DNA of 64,000 nt from Cyathus striatus. Its lineage: Eukaryota > Basidiomycota > Agaricomycetes > Agaricales > Nidulariaceae. Position numbers and translations under genes: made by a program. This document shows, piece by piece, positions 36,434 through 49,400 of the stretch. The stretch covers positions 372,001-436,000 of the forward strand of contig JAOVFP010000018.1 in the NCBI GenBank assembly GCA_025738555.1. Direction: 5' to 3'. Each line of letters starts with the position of its first letter. Position 1 is the first letter of the stretch. The notes under the pieces are model-generated. The model made no database searches. It was not told where the DNA came from and saw nothing but the letters and a program-made list of their open reading frames with translations.

Positions 36434-38924
36434 TCAATGCTCAAAAAGCCCCAAAAAATCAACCGGAAAAGCATACTCAAAACAATCATCTTCCTCATCA
36501 ATATGCCGGACCACATCTCCTGCATTGATATCCGTCTTATCATGCCTACAAAAACAAACCAAATCAATAAATAAAACCACAAAGAACGGAATCGACATAC
36601 TCAGTCAAAAAATGCTCCTTCATCCCTCTAGCCATATCCCTAAACCGACACACCATACACACAAACCTTTTGAATACCGGAGCATCCCCAAATCGCCTAT
36701 ACTCAGGCTCCTTCAAAAAGGCTTCATGTCTCCGATCTTTCAATTTCTTCACCATGATTTGATCAGTGACGAGTTTACATCCTGCATCATCTTCATTTTT
36801 CTCAATATGCGAAATCATATGTGAAATCTAAAACACCATCATCAACAATTCAAAAGAAAAAAAAAAAAACATACAGCAGCTCTCCAAGTCCTAATAGTCC
36901 ACTCCGCACCAGGCTTACACTTCACACATTCCAACACCGGATCAAGCCTATCCATATCAGCAATACTAGCTTCTCCAGGTTCAAGTCCACAAGCAGAGAC
37001 AACAGCAGCCGACGCAACAGCATACTTCCTATCAAAATCAATCCTAACATTTGCACGACAATATACCATCTCCGATGTGCCTGCTAATTTATCAAATGCC
37101 CTCTTCAAAATATCCGGATATCGAGAATCAACACCAAACGCATGAGGAATTTTCGCGTGTTGGTGCATAAGCACTCTTGGGTACCTGATATAATTGTTGT
37201 TATTTTGCCCATAGCAAAATCCGCATTTGAATGCAACGGTGGCTTTGGAGAGTGTTTCTTCAATGTTCTCAATGTCGCTTTTATTAAATGGTCCAGTAAG
37301 ATCAAGGACCATCCGTAGAAGTTTCAGATCCATCTCCCTACGCCATAAATCACAAAATTCGTCGAGGCCAACAGCAGATTCCTGTAACATATCGTCCACG
37401 TCAAGTTCAACTGCCGTTGGTGTGTTGACGATCAAATTTTGAATAGGTTCGAAGAGGAAAAAAACAGTAGGTGGCGGTATAATTGCATTAATTGGCTTCG
37501 CATTCACGAAGTCCTCGTAGAACTTGAGGAGAATTGGAATACGAGCTTCAACTCTTGCTCGTTGAAGCCTTTCGAAGCATAGTTCTTTTTGTTCCCCTAG
37601 GAACTCGAGGAGACCTGGTCGGATGTTATTCCAAACTAATGATAGTGAGTTTGGCGTTTCGAAGAGGAAGTGTGGACTTACTACGCTCGGTAAGCTCTTT
37701 CTTCTGATACACGAGAGGATGAACTTGTATACGTTCAGTGGGAGGGAGGTTGTCAATAACTTCTCCCCAGCCCATATCAGTAAGCCGCTTTACAATCCTA
37801 CCAACACATTTCAGATATATATCAATGCGTGATAATTGATAACGCACTCATCTACGCGTTTCCTACGAATCTCATCCATCATATTCGAGCGTTCTTCAGC
37901 ACGACTTTCAAGCCACCTTACACATTTTTGAGCGTGCTGTACTACTCATCAGTCAACTGTACATCAGAAATAATAATAACGAACGTCTCGAATTTTGTTT
38001 TTCTTCTCCCTCTCCGTTTTCGCCCACTGCTCTTTCTGTTTATCGTCCAGCGCAATATAGGAGTGGTAGTTTTTCTTCAGATATGTATCGTCAAAGTATC
38101 TAGAAGTGTAACGACGTCCTATATAACCAATTAAAAATGAAACGAGTAGTTTATAGAATGGAGATAGACATACGACCGCTCTCGTTAATCGGCATTTCAA
38201 CAGTAGGACAACATTGCATAACCACACCACTCTGATACATATACGTATTGTTTATAAATCTAAAACAGAAATCAGCATTCAAGTTAATTCAAAGTTGATT
38301 TATTCCATTCATACCTGGTATCGGCAGCTAAGCACTTATTGCAGATCCTCAATCTAAACTCCCAGCATATATGCGCTGTCCGACCTAAACATCTCTGACA
38401 ATGACTTTCGAGGATAAGACATATGTATGCCTGCTCGCTCATGTCCTCTGGACATTCAGGTAATCCAGAAAGGTTTCCACGTGCATCTTTCCATACACAT
38501 GTAGCTGATTGCTCTAGAAGAAGTTTTCGGAGGGGTTTGGTGGTACGTATTAAGTTGACGAGATCTAGTGGTCCTAGGCGGCTGAATATCTATATGTAAC
38601 CCTTAAAGTTAGTTTCGATTTATACGGTTTGAGAAGAAGAAGAAAACGGACCTCGAATAGGATATCCAAAGGCATCTCAGCGAAATCTTTCAATATGCCT
38701 CTCTTTCCGCGAACTTTTCTTCCAGCCTTAGTTTCCTTCACATTCGAAGAAGAGCCCTTTGACTTTTGTTTCTTGCGAGCTGGAGGGTGATCGATGAACA
38801 TATCCTCATGAGCCCGGTTATCGTCGAAATCCGTATCGGAAATCATATCGCTGTTGCCTGCAGCTGGTGTCTCGTCTTCAGCTTCTGTTGTAGAGGACTT
38901 GAAGAACCGAGATGATCTTCTCAT
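36434..38924 (-). CDS. F-box/Cys-motif/C2H2-like protein, family copy D (intact)
   Basis: Nine exons: 38652-38924, 38315-38589, 38177-38259, 37985-38118, 37848-37936, 37682-37797, 36875-37635, 36601-36827 and 36434-36545. They join without a stop into 689 residues. The N-terminus is acidic, then basic (PPARKKQKSK, GRKVRGKRG). The F-box spans about residues 79-120 (AEMPLDILFE, IFSRLGPLDLVNL). HCQRC and ICNKC follow near 152-178 and could bind zinc. A middle motif GWGEVIDNLP precedes a long helical region. Near the C-terminus there are FKCGFC with HQHAKIPH, LECVKC, and FVCMVCRF with KEHFLTEH, which resemble degenerate C2H2 fingers. The final exon carries DVVRHIDEEDD. The likely role is a nuclear SCF adaptor; the substrate is unknown. 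It is a paralogue of A, B, C and E. Confidence 0.85.
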
Positions 38925-39059
38925 TTCATGTAGTATTGAGTATGAGGAGAGGGGAGTGGAAGGGAAATGGTGGATTTTACTGGTGGTGGGGTGGGAGGGA
39001 GGAATTCGGAATGGAGTGATTCAATATATAGGGCTGACGCGAACATTCAACATTGACAG

Positions 39060-39146
39060 TGATTGAATATGTCATTGTCACGGAAATGTCACGTGTGTAC
39101 GTTATTGGCATGAGAGTCTTGAGACTCCGCGGGATTCGGAAATCCT
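39060..39146 (-). promoter_or_regulatory. Promoter module of copy D, shared with copy A
   Basis: Read on the minus strand, it has ATTTCCGAATCCC, GCCAATAA, CACGTGACATTTCCGTGAC and a TTCAAT stretch, in the same order as upstream of gene A (20681-20747). It lies 136-222 bp before the D start codon. It contains a CCAAT box and an E-box. Confidence 0.5.
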
Positions 39147-40336
39147 CGCGCGTCGAGCTCGTAGTTGATAGCACCTCTCGCGGGCAGCTCCAGGCTTCGT
39201 CTCACTCTACTGACAAGCGCAACTCCCAGTGCTCGCAATGCAACCAGCTTTACATCCACACGTCTTACTTCAGCCTGTTCTCCTCGACCCACAGGCCACT
39301 CTGTCACGATAGCCCCTCAACGCACATTCCTGCAACTACAGGGTTTGCTCTTAGCTGGGTCGGACAGTTGGAGTACGTTGTTGATGCGCAGGTGTATTCT
39401 ACTCTGAGAAGTCTCACCCTGGGCTAGTTGCCGTAGGACCTCAAACCAACGAGCTCAGTATACATACCCTGCGCCACCCTAGCTCTTTTCCCTCCCGGCA
39501 CCCGCAACTTATCCGAACTCGTCTTTCATCTCCTATCGTCCTTCATCGACATCTCTCCCACCTCCATCCGGATTCCCATACGACCGTAGGCCAAGTTTCA
39601 AAAAGCCTATCATATCCAGCCTGCATCGTACCGTGCACATCCCTGCCGCGATGTGGTTTACTGTCGTGCGCCGGGCCGGGTATTCGAAGGAAGGAGAGGG
39701 GTAGTGGAACACGCTATATTCGGTATCAGTGGCGAGTAGGAGGAGGTTTATAGTGTGCAGACGGGTCCAGCTGCCTGCTCAACTCAGGCTTTGAACTAGT
39801 ACGCGTGCGGATATGAGTCCACCTCACCTTTACCCCCATCCATCCACTCATCCAACTGGCAGCCGCAAGTACGATATAGTTGAGTGATTATAGCAGTTGC
39901 AGTATTCGAAGACGCAAGAGTAATACGTGTCTTAGTTTATAATGATATCACAGGTAGATGCGATTTTCAACGGGCGCGTATTGTGCTCGAGCGCGTGCTT
40001 GGTGTTACAATTTTAGCTCCCCCTCAAAGTTTCTTACTATAGATTCCATTCTACCCCCTCCATGGCCATTCCAATTGAAAAATCGCCGTACTACATTCTC
40101 GTTCTCTGAATCCCAGCGAACCCAACGGCCTTGAGTCGAATTGATCGGTGTAGCTGCGTACTACTACTACTATGGAGCAATAAATACTTCTACGGTTATT
40201 CTTTCTCGGCTCACACTTGACTCGACGACTTCCCAAGTTATTAACTAAAATAAAAAATCACATGTTATTCAGCATGTAATGAAAAGTGTCATTACTCGTT
40301 ACAACGCCGAAGAGAGACACTACTGTCACGTAAAAA
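39147..40336. other. No supported gene
   Basis: Several short overlapping frames on both strands occur at 39.0-39.4 kb, with no domain. The rest is unique non-coding sequence between gene D's upstream region and the 3' end of gene E. Confidence 0.4.
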
Positions 40337-43249
40337 TCAATTCTCGTAAAGACCTACAAAATCAACTGGAAATTCATATTGGAAATAATCCTCGGCCTCG
40401 TCAATATATCGCACTATATCTCCACGATTAATTTGCGTTTTGTTATGTCTAAAATTCAGTCAACAAACCGATGGCAATGTACAGAGAGAAGAACATACAC
40501 GTTCAAAATATGTTCCTTTATCTTTTGCCCCGTAGAACGAAATCGGCAGTGCGTGCAAACATACCGATTGTGAAAATTTGTCGTTGCATCGTTATCATAT
40601 CCTTGGCAGTCATTTACAAACGCTTCGTATCTTCTATCTTTAACTCTTCTCAACATCACCTTGTCGGTGACCATTGTACAATCGGCAGGACTTTCGTCCC
40701 TATCGATATGATTAATAATATGGGAAATCTGTGTAAATTGTATAAGTCATAAGTAAAATTGAGTAATTTCAAGCAAAGTTGAATATACGCACAGCTTTCC
40801 TCCATGTCATCAACAACCTTTTCGTTACACGATGACATCGCGTACACTCTAGAAATGGATCGAGCCTATCTAGATCACTGTTTGAAGTGCATTCCGAATC
40901 AAGACCGCAAGCAGAAATAACAACCTCGGCTGCTTCACGATAGGTAGAGTGAACAAAGATACAGCTGGAATAACTCTCCCGATAACCTCTGTGGTAAAAA
41001 TCATCTAACTTGTAAATTGATTCCTCCAGGTGATAAGGAATCTTTGGATTCCGTCCGAATGCAGAAGGATGCCTTGCATGTGAATGCATCAAAATCCTTG
41101 GATAGCGAACGTAGTACATCCCTGAGCAATTTTTGCATTCAAATGCAATTGTGCCTCTAGATAAAATCTCTTCTGCGTTCTGAAGGTCGCTTTCGTTCAA
41201 AGGTCCAATATACAGCATCTGCATCAGTGTCTCTTCCATTTTCTTTTTCCACCGAGCGCTATGATCGCCAAGCCCGTCCGCTACGTCTTCTAAATCACTC
41301 ATGCTTGGTTCGACCTCAGTTATTGGCGTGTTTAAAATGAGGTCCTGAAAAGGCTGGAAAAAGTACAGCTCTCTGGATGGAAGTATGATTGTGTTAATAG
41401 GCTTCGATCGGGAGTATTTTTCATAAAAGCTGATCAGAAGAGGCACACGAGCCTCTAATCTTTGACGATCACGATTCTGTTTCATCATTTCCTTTTGGTC
41501 CTCGAGGAATTCGATCAATTTTGGCTGAACGTTTTTCCAGACTGTATAAAGCAAATAATAATATTAGTATCTATAAGACGGATACGAAAGTAAATTATGA
41601 ACTCACTACGCTCGGTAAGCTCCTTCTTCTGAGCTACGAGAGGATGGTTTTGAATGCGATCATTTTCTGGTATATTTTGAATAACGTCACCCCACCCCAT
41701 GTTAGTGAGCCGCATGATTATTCTATTTTTCAAAATGTCAGTAGACTTCAAAAACTCGAACAAGATTATCACATACTTATCTGTTCTCTTCTTACGAATG
41801 TCCTTGAGCATAGTTGCACGTTCTTCCGCGTGACTTTGAAGCCAGTTATCACATGCCTCAGCATGCTGCATGAGTAGTGTTAATTCAAATTCCTACTATG
41901 AAACATTCATACAAACCTCTCGGATTTTAGTGATCTTTTTGGTTTCTTTTTTAACCCAATTTGTCCTTTCCTTATTGTTCATAAAGAACCTGGTATGATC
42001 TTTTATGTAGTCATTATTATAAAATGTTTTCGTGAGACGACCTAGTATTTCATCATTAATGTGCAGGAAACGAATAAGAGAAAGGAAGACAAACGGCCAC
42101 GTTCGTTAACTATTATCTCTACCCTTGGGCATATATTTGTCAAATAATAGAAAGTGTGACTGATTTCACTGGTAAATCTACATTTAAGGTGTTCGTGTGC
42201 ATGCACTTCCTAGTTCATTTTCTACACGTACCTGTAATCTCCTTTTATACATTTCGTACACAATCTAACGTGAAATTCATAGCATATACGAGAAGTCCTC
42301 GATAGACATCCCTGGCAGTGAGTTTCGAGTATGAGACATGCAAAAGCCTGCTCGCTCATGTCTTTTGGGCAACTGGGGAAATTGACTAAGTTTCTGCGAG
42401 CCTGCTTCCAAACACCCACTGCCGAACGCTCCAAAAGAACCCTGCGCAATGTCTTTGTGGTACGTGTCAGGCGCACAAGGTCTAAAGGGTCCAACTGTCC
42501 GAATATCTACATACTATCCATTGTAAGGCACTCATCGCAGTGCAATGATTTAAACCTCACCTCAAGCAAGATATCTAAGGGCATTTCGGGTAGTTGCTTT
42601 AACGCTCCGAGCTTTCCACGAACTCTTTTCACTTTTGTAACTATCTTCGTTTCTTTGTGAATGATTTCTACGTCCGACTCGTCTGAAGATGCATCAGTGA
42701 GCATCACCACATCTTCTGTTATACTTCTCCCCCATCCCTCTTGTGGCTGCTATATAATTAAACATGTGATCAGAGAATATGTAGAGAAAAATTTCGACTA
42801 ACTTCCAGTCTTTTCTCCTGAGGTCGTACTGGCAGTACCACAGCATCATCTCCAAAACAGCGATATGCTGCACGCTTCCTAGCGTCCTCATAGGAGGACA
42901 TCGCGGCATCTTGCTCAGAACCTGAATGTATGTCAACTTGAATCTCACAAGTTTCAGATTCCTCCATCCTACCATCTTCGTCAGACTCATCTACTACAGA
43001 TTCCGCATCTGAATCTGAACGTATGTCGAGCTCGTGTGCCTGAGGTTCCTGTGCCCTGTCGTCATCATCATCAGATACTTCAGAATCCACCTCTGAGTTT
43101 GATTGTACGTCAATCTCATGAGCCTGACGTTCATCCGTGCTATCATCCTCAGCGCCATTCTCTGAGCTGGACTGCACGTGGCTTTCGTGAGCTTCTTCAT
43201 CCGATGTAGGCGCTGACGGTTCCGAATCGATAGAGGATCTACGAGCCAT
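40337..43249 (-). CDS. F-box/Cys-motif/C2H2-like protein, family copy E (intact)
   Basis: Ten exons: 42803-43249, 42561-42749, 42232-42506, 42101-42177, 41917-42041, 41777-41865, 41607-41722, 40793-41541, 40499-40728 and 40337-40448. They join into 802 residues without a stop. The first exon is an added acidic region with four degenerate repeats of the type AHEIDVQSNSE / AHELDIRSDSD. The next exon carries the basic KRVRGKLGALKQL and the F-box start MPLDILLE. The 275-, 89-, 116- and 112-nt exons are the same size as in D. Later motifs are HCQGC/CTKC, GWGDVIQNIP, FECKNC with HSHARHP, and YVCTHCRF with KEHIL and HN. The last exon includes DIVRYIDEAED. The role is inferred as a nuclear SCF adaptor. 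The N-terminal acidic extension distinguishes it from D. Confidence 0.85.
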
Positions 43250-46200
43250 AGTGTAAAGATTTCTCGGTTGAGATGGGGGTTTGCGTAGTAACCACGGTAA
43301 GGATTAGAAGCAAGAGTCGTCTTGCTCAGTACTGGAACACCTGGAGTACACGCACCGGTAAAAGCCGCTAGACACGTGTTGGTAAAGTTTGGTACATACG
43401 TAGCTACACGTTACGCCACCGTCCGAGTCTACGAAGCGGTGTACGACTGCAACCGAGCGCAATCTCAGAAGATCGATGTCTCTGTAACAGACATGTGTAT
43501 GAGCAACTTTTACTAGTGTTGAACCAAATAGGGTGCACTTGTGTCCCATATCAATGCCCTTTGGAGCAACCTTCAACTCATCGTCCATGCCAAATATGTT
43601 TTTTCAAGCACCTTAGGATGAGGTTTCGCCGCGCCAAAGAACTTTATGAAGTCAGGGTGGGAGATGACTTGACACAGACGGCGGGAGCCGTTAGGATGTT
43701 GAAGGTTAGTTCTAAAAAGAGTAATTAGCAATGTTGTTACAGAATAAAGAAAGAGAGGTTGTACCGGATTGTAGCCAGCTCATTCTTCCCTGGACACCAT
43801 AGTCCGGCTGCGATCTGTACCGTCCTTGTCCTACTTCCCACGTCATTTGCTGTTACATGCGCCTATATTCGCCGTCACTTGCCATTCGCATTTACCCTAC
43901 GGCCGCCACACGTCCCCCCACCCCAGCCCACCAGCCAAGATTCTCAAAGATAGCATCAAACTATGAAATACGGGGGGCTGCCCGTTTCCCAACATTGTTC
44001 TCGGTGGTTATAGAATCGGTGCTCGCTACCTCCTGCTCCCACCAACAGGATGGTACTCGTCCGATCTCCGTTACATGTCCTTCTCAAGCTTGTAACGACA
44101 TTCAATCATGCTTCAAAAATCAAATCACTTTTTTACAGAAAATTGAAGACCTTGACACCCAAATTTTAACACTTTATCCAGCAATTTCCTTCCACTTCTC
44201 CATTCGCAACTCATTTTCTGCACCTTTATCAAAGTTATGTCCTATTTAAAGTTAGATATTTATCTTGTATTTAAATGTAAATTTTATATGATTCCAGTAC
44301 AGTGCCAAAGTGTTGATTATTAGCGGTATGTTCGTACCTGACACGGTCTCCAGTCTCTGGTCCCTGGATAATATCATTTATTCAGGCAATACCGTGGTTT
44401 TGATACATCATTTGCAATAATTGCAACAGACGTCTGATGTATCAGTTGCAGTAATCATTGTAAGTGAGCGATGTATAACTGCTACAATTGCTGTGGGGTT
44501 CCCAGGTAGCAAAGTATATTGTTGAGTCACGCGACGAGTTTTAAGTAATACTTAAATACTTAGAATGTAAAATCCCAAATATAATAATAAACTTAAATCC
44601 CGAGGTGTAGATTCAGTAAGTTCGAGGGGCGCAATGACTTCAATTTCAAATATAGAACAAGTTATTTATAGATCAGTTTAACTTGGTTTTATTCTTAGAA
44701 CGCGTCAAGGTATTCAAAATTCAAGGTATTCAGGTTTCAATTCAGCAAACTCGGTACGTAATTCAGTGTCAAAATGTCTCGTAACTAATTCTGATTCTCG
44801 TCTGTATACCACCCTGTCTGTGGGGGGAAGAATGCCTGGCAGTTCCTGCCTTATTTCTTCCCCCTTCCTCTACTATATACATTTTTCCTATCTACTTACT
44901 TACAAATTATGTAGTAATAAAATATGATTTATCTTCCGGATGTTTCGCCGGTCCGTGTACAAGGCAATGCTGCGTCAGCGCCCCGACGACGGTCAACCAA
45001 TCGTGCGCATAGACCAACGCGCTCCCATTCTGCAACGTGCGCTCGTTTGAGCGTTCTATCGGTTACCTTCCTAATCGGGTAATCAGCCGATGCGGCAGCG
45101 TCATCCGTTTGTATCAATTTCATTTATGTCGGCCTCTCGGGTCGGGTTTCCGCTCCCGCGTGAACTCCTGACTGTTGGGGTACTCGCTCTCTTTCCTTTC
45201 TTGCTTCCTTTCCCCACTTCCCGCGCTCTCCCCCTCTGTCTCGCTGTCTCGTTGTTCCATTGTCTCGTCGTTGCTCAGGCTCACTGTTCTCGTGTTCTGG
45301 TGGACTAGGATCTGGGTCTCGTGGTTTGGGCTTTAGGGTTTGGTAAGTCCGTGTTTCTATCAGTCCCCACCCATTGTATCGCGCGCTGACTTTGTCATTT
45401 AGTCAGTTTGTTCGTTCTGGGCTTTTTGGTACTCATGTATTGAATGCAACGTTATTTTAGAAAGGTAAAGTAATATATTTTGTTTATTGGTTTAAGAATT
45501 TAAAACCAGTACTAACGCGGAGGCATATGTTTTTAATAGTTTTTTATATATCCCTTGTTTAATTATGGGAGGCGGCGCGGGAACTCAGCCCCTCCCCGCT
45601 GTTTCCTTTGCTCGACACGTTTGGTACTGTCGTCTCGAAATTGAGACGTAAAGAAGATTTTAAAATTGGGTACGTCGTATTCTTGTACATGCGTATCAAT
45701 ATTCATTCCTAATAATAAATTACACACGATGCCTATCCCGCCAGCCCGCTCGTGCACTTCCCATTTTGAAAGGGCTAAAAATAGCGGAACCTTAGTTCAT
45801 TAATGTGACATGCTTTGTAATTGTGCTTCTTTAAAGCTTCGCGTTGTATCCACTTTTAAATCGCAAAACATAGAAAATTTCCACTGATAGAAATTGTGTA
45901 TATTCTCATAGCCTGTTCATTTTATACTGTATATCACACTGTAATCTTGCTTATATATAAGAAATTATTGCTTCTTAATTTGACAACAATACCAATTGGA
46001 TTGCTTTCGAAATTTACTGCCAAAACACATTGTGGAAACATGTAGCCAGACACAGACCGTGGTACAAATGTTAATATTTTGTAATCTGTTGCAGGCTGCA
46101 TGCATCAGGTCATTAAAATACAATACCCCTCTATGCTCATAAGCACGAGTGTGTAAGAGTTTTATATTTTTGTCTGACCAAAACTAAAAGATTGTTTTGT

Positions 46201-46880
46201 GCATCGACCGGTACCTTGGATGCATAGATTATAATATGTAAATTAATATTATTCGCTTTTTTTGAAGTGGAACATATGGAGTGCGTTATATGTCTATGTT
46301 TTTCCACTGCATAAATCTCCTTATGATACGGTCCTCCCGGCACGTAAATTCCGGCCGCCGAGGCATGTACCACGTGATTTCAATGATACTTCCGTAATAA
46401 AGTACTCTGTTACTCTTAAAGTTTGCATGCCCCCGCGCCCCCATTGATACTGCAGGCTTCATGTGGCACATTTCGTTGTTCTTCATCTTCTTTCCAAAAA
46501 ATGTGCACACTTCGATATTTACATGTCACATGAGAATTGTGGTAATTCAATATGTTGTATAAAACCGACACTAATGTCCAACATGATTTTAAGAATTATA
46601 AAAATATCGGAAAACATATCTGGTACACTAAGGGAGAAAAAACATACTAACAAAAGGAAGCAGCAGAGTTTACATTAAACTATATGTAACGGGACGATCT
46701 TGCGAAAAGAATTAACGGACCAATAAATTAATGAAATATCAATCAAATATATGAATTGATGTGCACCGCGAAAAATTGCGAATATAGTAAACGATGAACA
46801 ACATGTCCGGATATGGATCGCGTTGGGATGTTGTACATTGATTAATAAATGATGAGATGTTTCAGTGTGCATGGAGTTCC
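43250..46880. other. No supported gene; one transposon-end-like segment
   Basis: Frames at 43495-44249 and 44929-45308 are Pro/Ser/Cys-rich and unconnected, with no domain. A segment at 44398-44500 resembles the end of the 46.9-56.2 kb transposon and is listed separately. An AT-rich stretch runs 45.4-46.9 kb. Confidence 0.4.
44398..44500. repeat. Segment resembling the ends of the large transposon
   Basis: It contains TGATGTATCA, GTAATCATTGTAA and GAGCGATGTATAA in the order and spacing found just outside the right inverted repeat at 56190-56240 (read on the minus strand). An inverted GATACATCA copy stands in front. It may be a solo end or a related element. Confidence 0.4.
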
Positions 46881-46926
46881 TCTTGCGGTTACAGTAATTG
46901 ATACATCGCTGCCTACAGTAATTACT

Positions 46927-47110
46927 ATGGCGGTCAAAGTGCACATTTATTGTGCCGCGCAACTTTTTTTGAGGGTGCCGCAACTTTTTCGGGTGGTTAT
47001 TCGGCACAACTTTTTACACGAGGCCGCAACTTTTTTTTTTTCAGCGCAACTTTTTTTTCCAGCGCAACTTTTTTTTTTTTTTTCAGCGCAACTTTTTTTT
47101 TTCAGTGCAG
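46927..47110. repeat. Left terminal inverted repeat and subterminal GCGCAACTT array
   Basis: About 100 bp matches the inverted right end almost exactly. It is followed by five or more GCGCAACTTTTTTT units, which recur inverted at 55947-56086. Such subterminal repeats are typical transposase-binding regions. Confidence 0.8.
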
Positions 47111-47999
47111 CTTATTTTGAGGCAAAGCCCTGCTTTTTCACTTGTCTTCTTATTAATCAATACCAAATGAAACATTAAATAGTGTATTAGGCTAGCCAGT
47201 GCAAGAGCGACAAATTATTGGGGTTAATAGAAATATAAAAACTGGACTAATTAAAGATGAAGGATGTGCAATTGAAAGGTCGCAGAACAACCTTAAACAC
47301 CAAGCGTGAACATTGACCTTAATGACAGGTTGTTCCTACAATGGAAAGGGTGCATGTGTATTGCGCTCACGATTTCGCAAGAATCTAGGTACTTGTGGGG
47401 TGTATCTCGGAAGCCGTACTCATAACACTGAGCCAGTCTGAAAATCTGGCAAGCGCTCGGTATTCCTGATGGGATGGGCATATCACTATTAGCGCGACTG
47501 TGATTGTGAGCTCAGAAGTATCCCTCAGCTCGTAGCGAATATGCTTCTGAGCAGGTATGAGCTGCAGCCGATGTCAGGTCGTTGGCCTCTCACATTCCCT
47601 TATTCAAGCTCCCCACCGAAAAAGTATAGTCCGCTTGTTAGGGTGAACAATGAGGATGATTGTATTTGGATCCCACCCTCGTTCACTGGATTGAACACAT
47701 TGGCAAAGTGAGTGCTGAACGCTCAGGCTTGGGTGCTTCCTGCCACAGTGCCGGGTAGGAAGTGCGTGCGAATGCGATTCGGGAAAATAGCGGACATAAA
47801 AATTGCACAGCACGGGAGGAGTGGGGAGTATTGGGGAAATAAGAGGTATTGAGGGAGGCACATGACTCAGTAAACTAGACCAACAGCGAGAGTGCACGCT
47901 GAATGAAGGAAAACGATATTAAGTCTGTGCGAGAAGGGAGAGAATAACACTAAAATCATACGCGCGATACTAATCCTGAGACACAAGCACTTTAACCTG

Positions 48000-48420
48000 A
48001 GGGTGAGAGGCCGGAAGCGCTTGAAAGCGAGAACGAGGCAGGTGAGTGTCGCAGTGAGCTATTGGAGGAGGTTCCCTGAGGCAAAGATACTGTGCGAGAG
48101 ACCCGGAGCACATGAAGACAAGAACTAGGCAGGTGGGCGTCGTGGTGAGCCCATGACACTTGCCGCCTCAACAAGGCAACTTCCCCTGTTCATATCCATA
48201 AGCTGCTCGTCACGCTTCCCAATGCAATTCACAGTCTTTCAACGATGTGACTTACCAGAGATTTGGACAAAGAGTACCACACTCGTGTGCCGACGGAAAG
48301 TGTTCAATGACTCCAGCAAAGGAAGGAGAACCGTTATCACGACATGCGAGTCGACAATAATTAGGAAACTTCCAAATGGCCATCAATTGAGTGCGTAGCA
48401 TATGCCATATGGTGACGAGT
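48000..48420. repeat. Internal inverted blocks, left side
   Basis: Blocks such as CCTGAGGCAAAGATACTGTGC, GGCAGGTGAGTGTC and CATGACAC followed by GCCGCCTCAAC match the opposite strand at 54.87-55.78 kb, but in a different order. The right side has been rearranged and partly duplicated. Confidence 0.65.
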
Positions 48421-48905
48421 GTCTTATGCACGGTTCTTAAAAGGAGCGAGTGATGTCTGTCGTGTCAACAGACAGCGATGTAGGTGAGGAGCGTAGTTCA
48501 AGAGGGTAGGTAAGACGTGTGTCTAGTTCTTAGTGTTCATGCGCGACCTTGTACAAGAACCAAGAACAAACTTGCCAGCTGGAATAGACATAAGACCCCC
48601 TGATGTGTGTGAGTCAGTTGTGATGCCGCTGGGTGCAGGTGTGCCATCTGATAGGGTGGGAGGGGAAAGTGGGGGTACGGTAGGAGGGAGAGGGTAGGAG
48701 AAGTTGTCGAGGTGGCATTGTTTGGGTGTAATGATCAATCAAGCACTGCCTTCAACTAGTAAGAACAAGCATTTACATAACTATGACAGGCTTCGTCAAC
48801 CGTGAGATTCAATTAAAACTGATATTGATGCTTCTGAATCTGAGTAGATTTAAAGTAGACAGTATAATATATTCATGAAATAAGTAAATGTTTTTGTAGG
48901 TAGCT

Positions 48906-49400
48906 TCAAACCTCCATAACAGGACAAGGTAATAAAGTACCATACCAGCTGCGAATTTCATTGATAGCCTCATCTACATAATGTTTTTCCTTTGAAAATA
49001 CTTGCTTTGCTCCAATCCACGTTACCGTTAACTTCCTGCATGGCTCACAAACGTCATGAAGGCTTGTGGATTCTAGTTCCTTCAGAATGGATTCACCGGA
49101 GAAAGTAGTAGTCAGATGCAACAGCCGACGAGCTACACCATCCCACCAATCACGCTCCCAAGCCACTGCACAATTAAGCGGTGTTTGACAGCTAGGGTCG
49201 GTAACCAAAGATGGGGAATGATATGCTATAGCGCTGCGCTGTGTGCCGATTTTTGCGTTTGTCGAAACAAGCATATGGAAGACAAATGGTCCGAGACGAA
49301 GGGAATCATCCAGTGAAAAGGAATTAAGAGGGCGAGTCACTAGCTCGCGAAATGCTGGAGCAACCCACTGATTGACTCTATAATTACATGCCAGTTCCAT
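48906..49400 (-). pseudogene. Captured C-terminal part of a BTB-domain protein
   Basis: An open frame of 164 codons reads NYRVNQWVAPAFRELVTRPL, then SLRLGPFVFHMLV, AVAWERDWWDGVARRLLH and CEPCRKLTVTWIG. This is the region that follows the BTB/POZ domain in the large Agaricomycete BTB family. The BTB domain itself is absent: immediately upstream on the minus strand the sequence is the 5' end of the integrase gene on the other strand. I infer a captured host fragment. An alternative is a short functional gene of the transposon. Confidence 0.65.
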
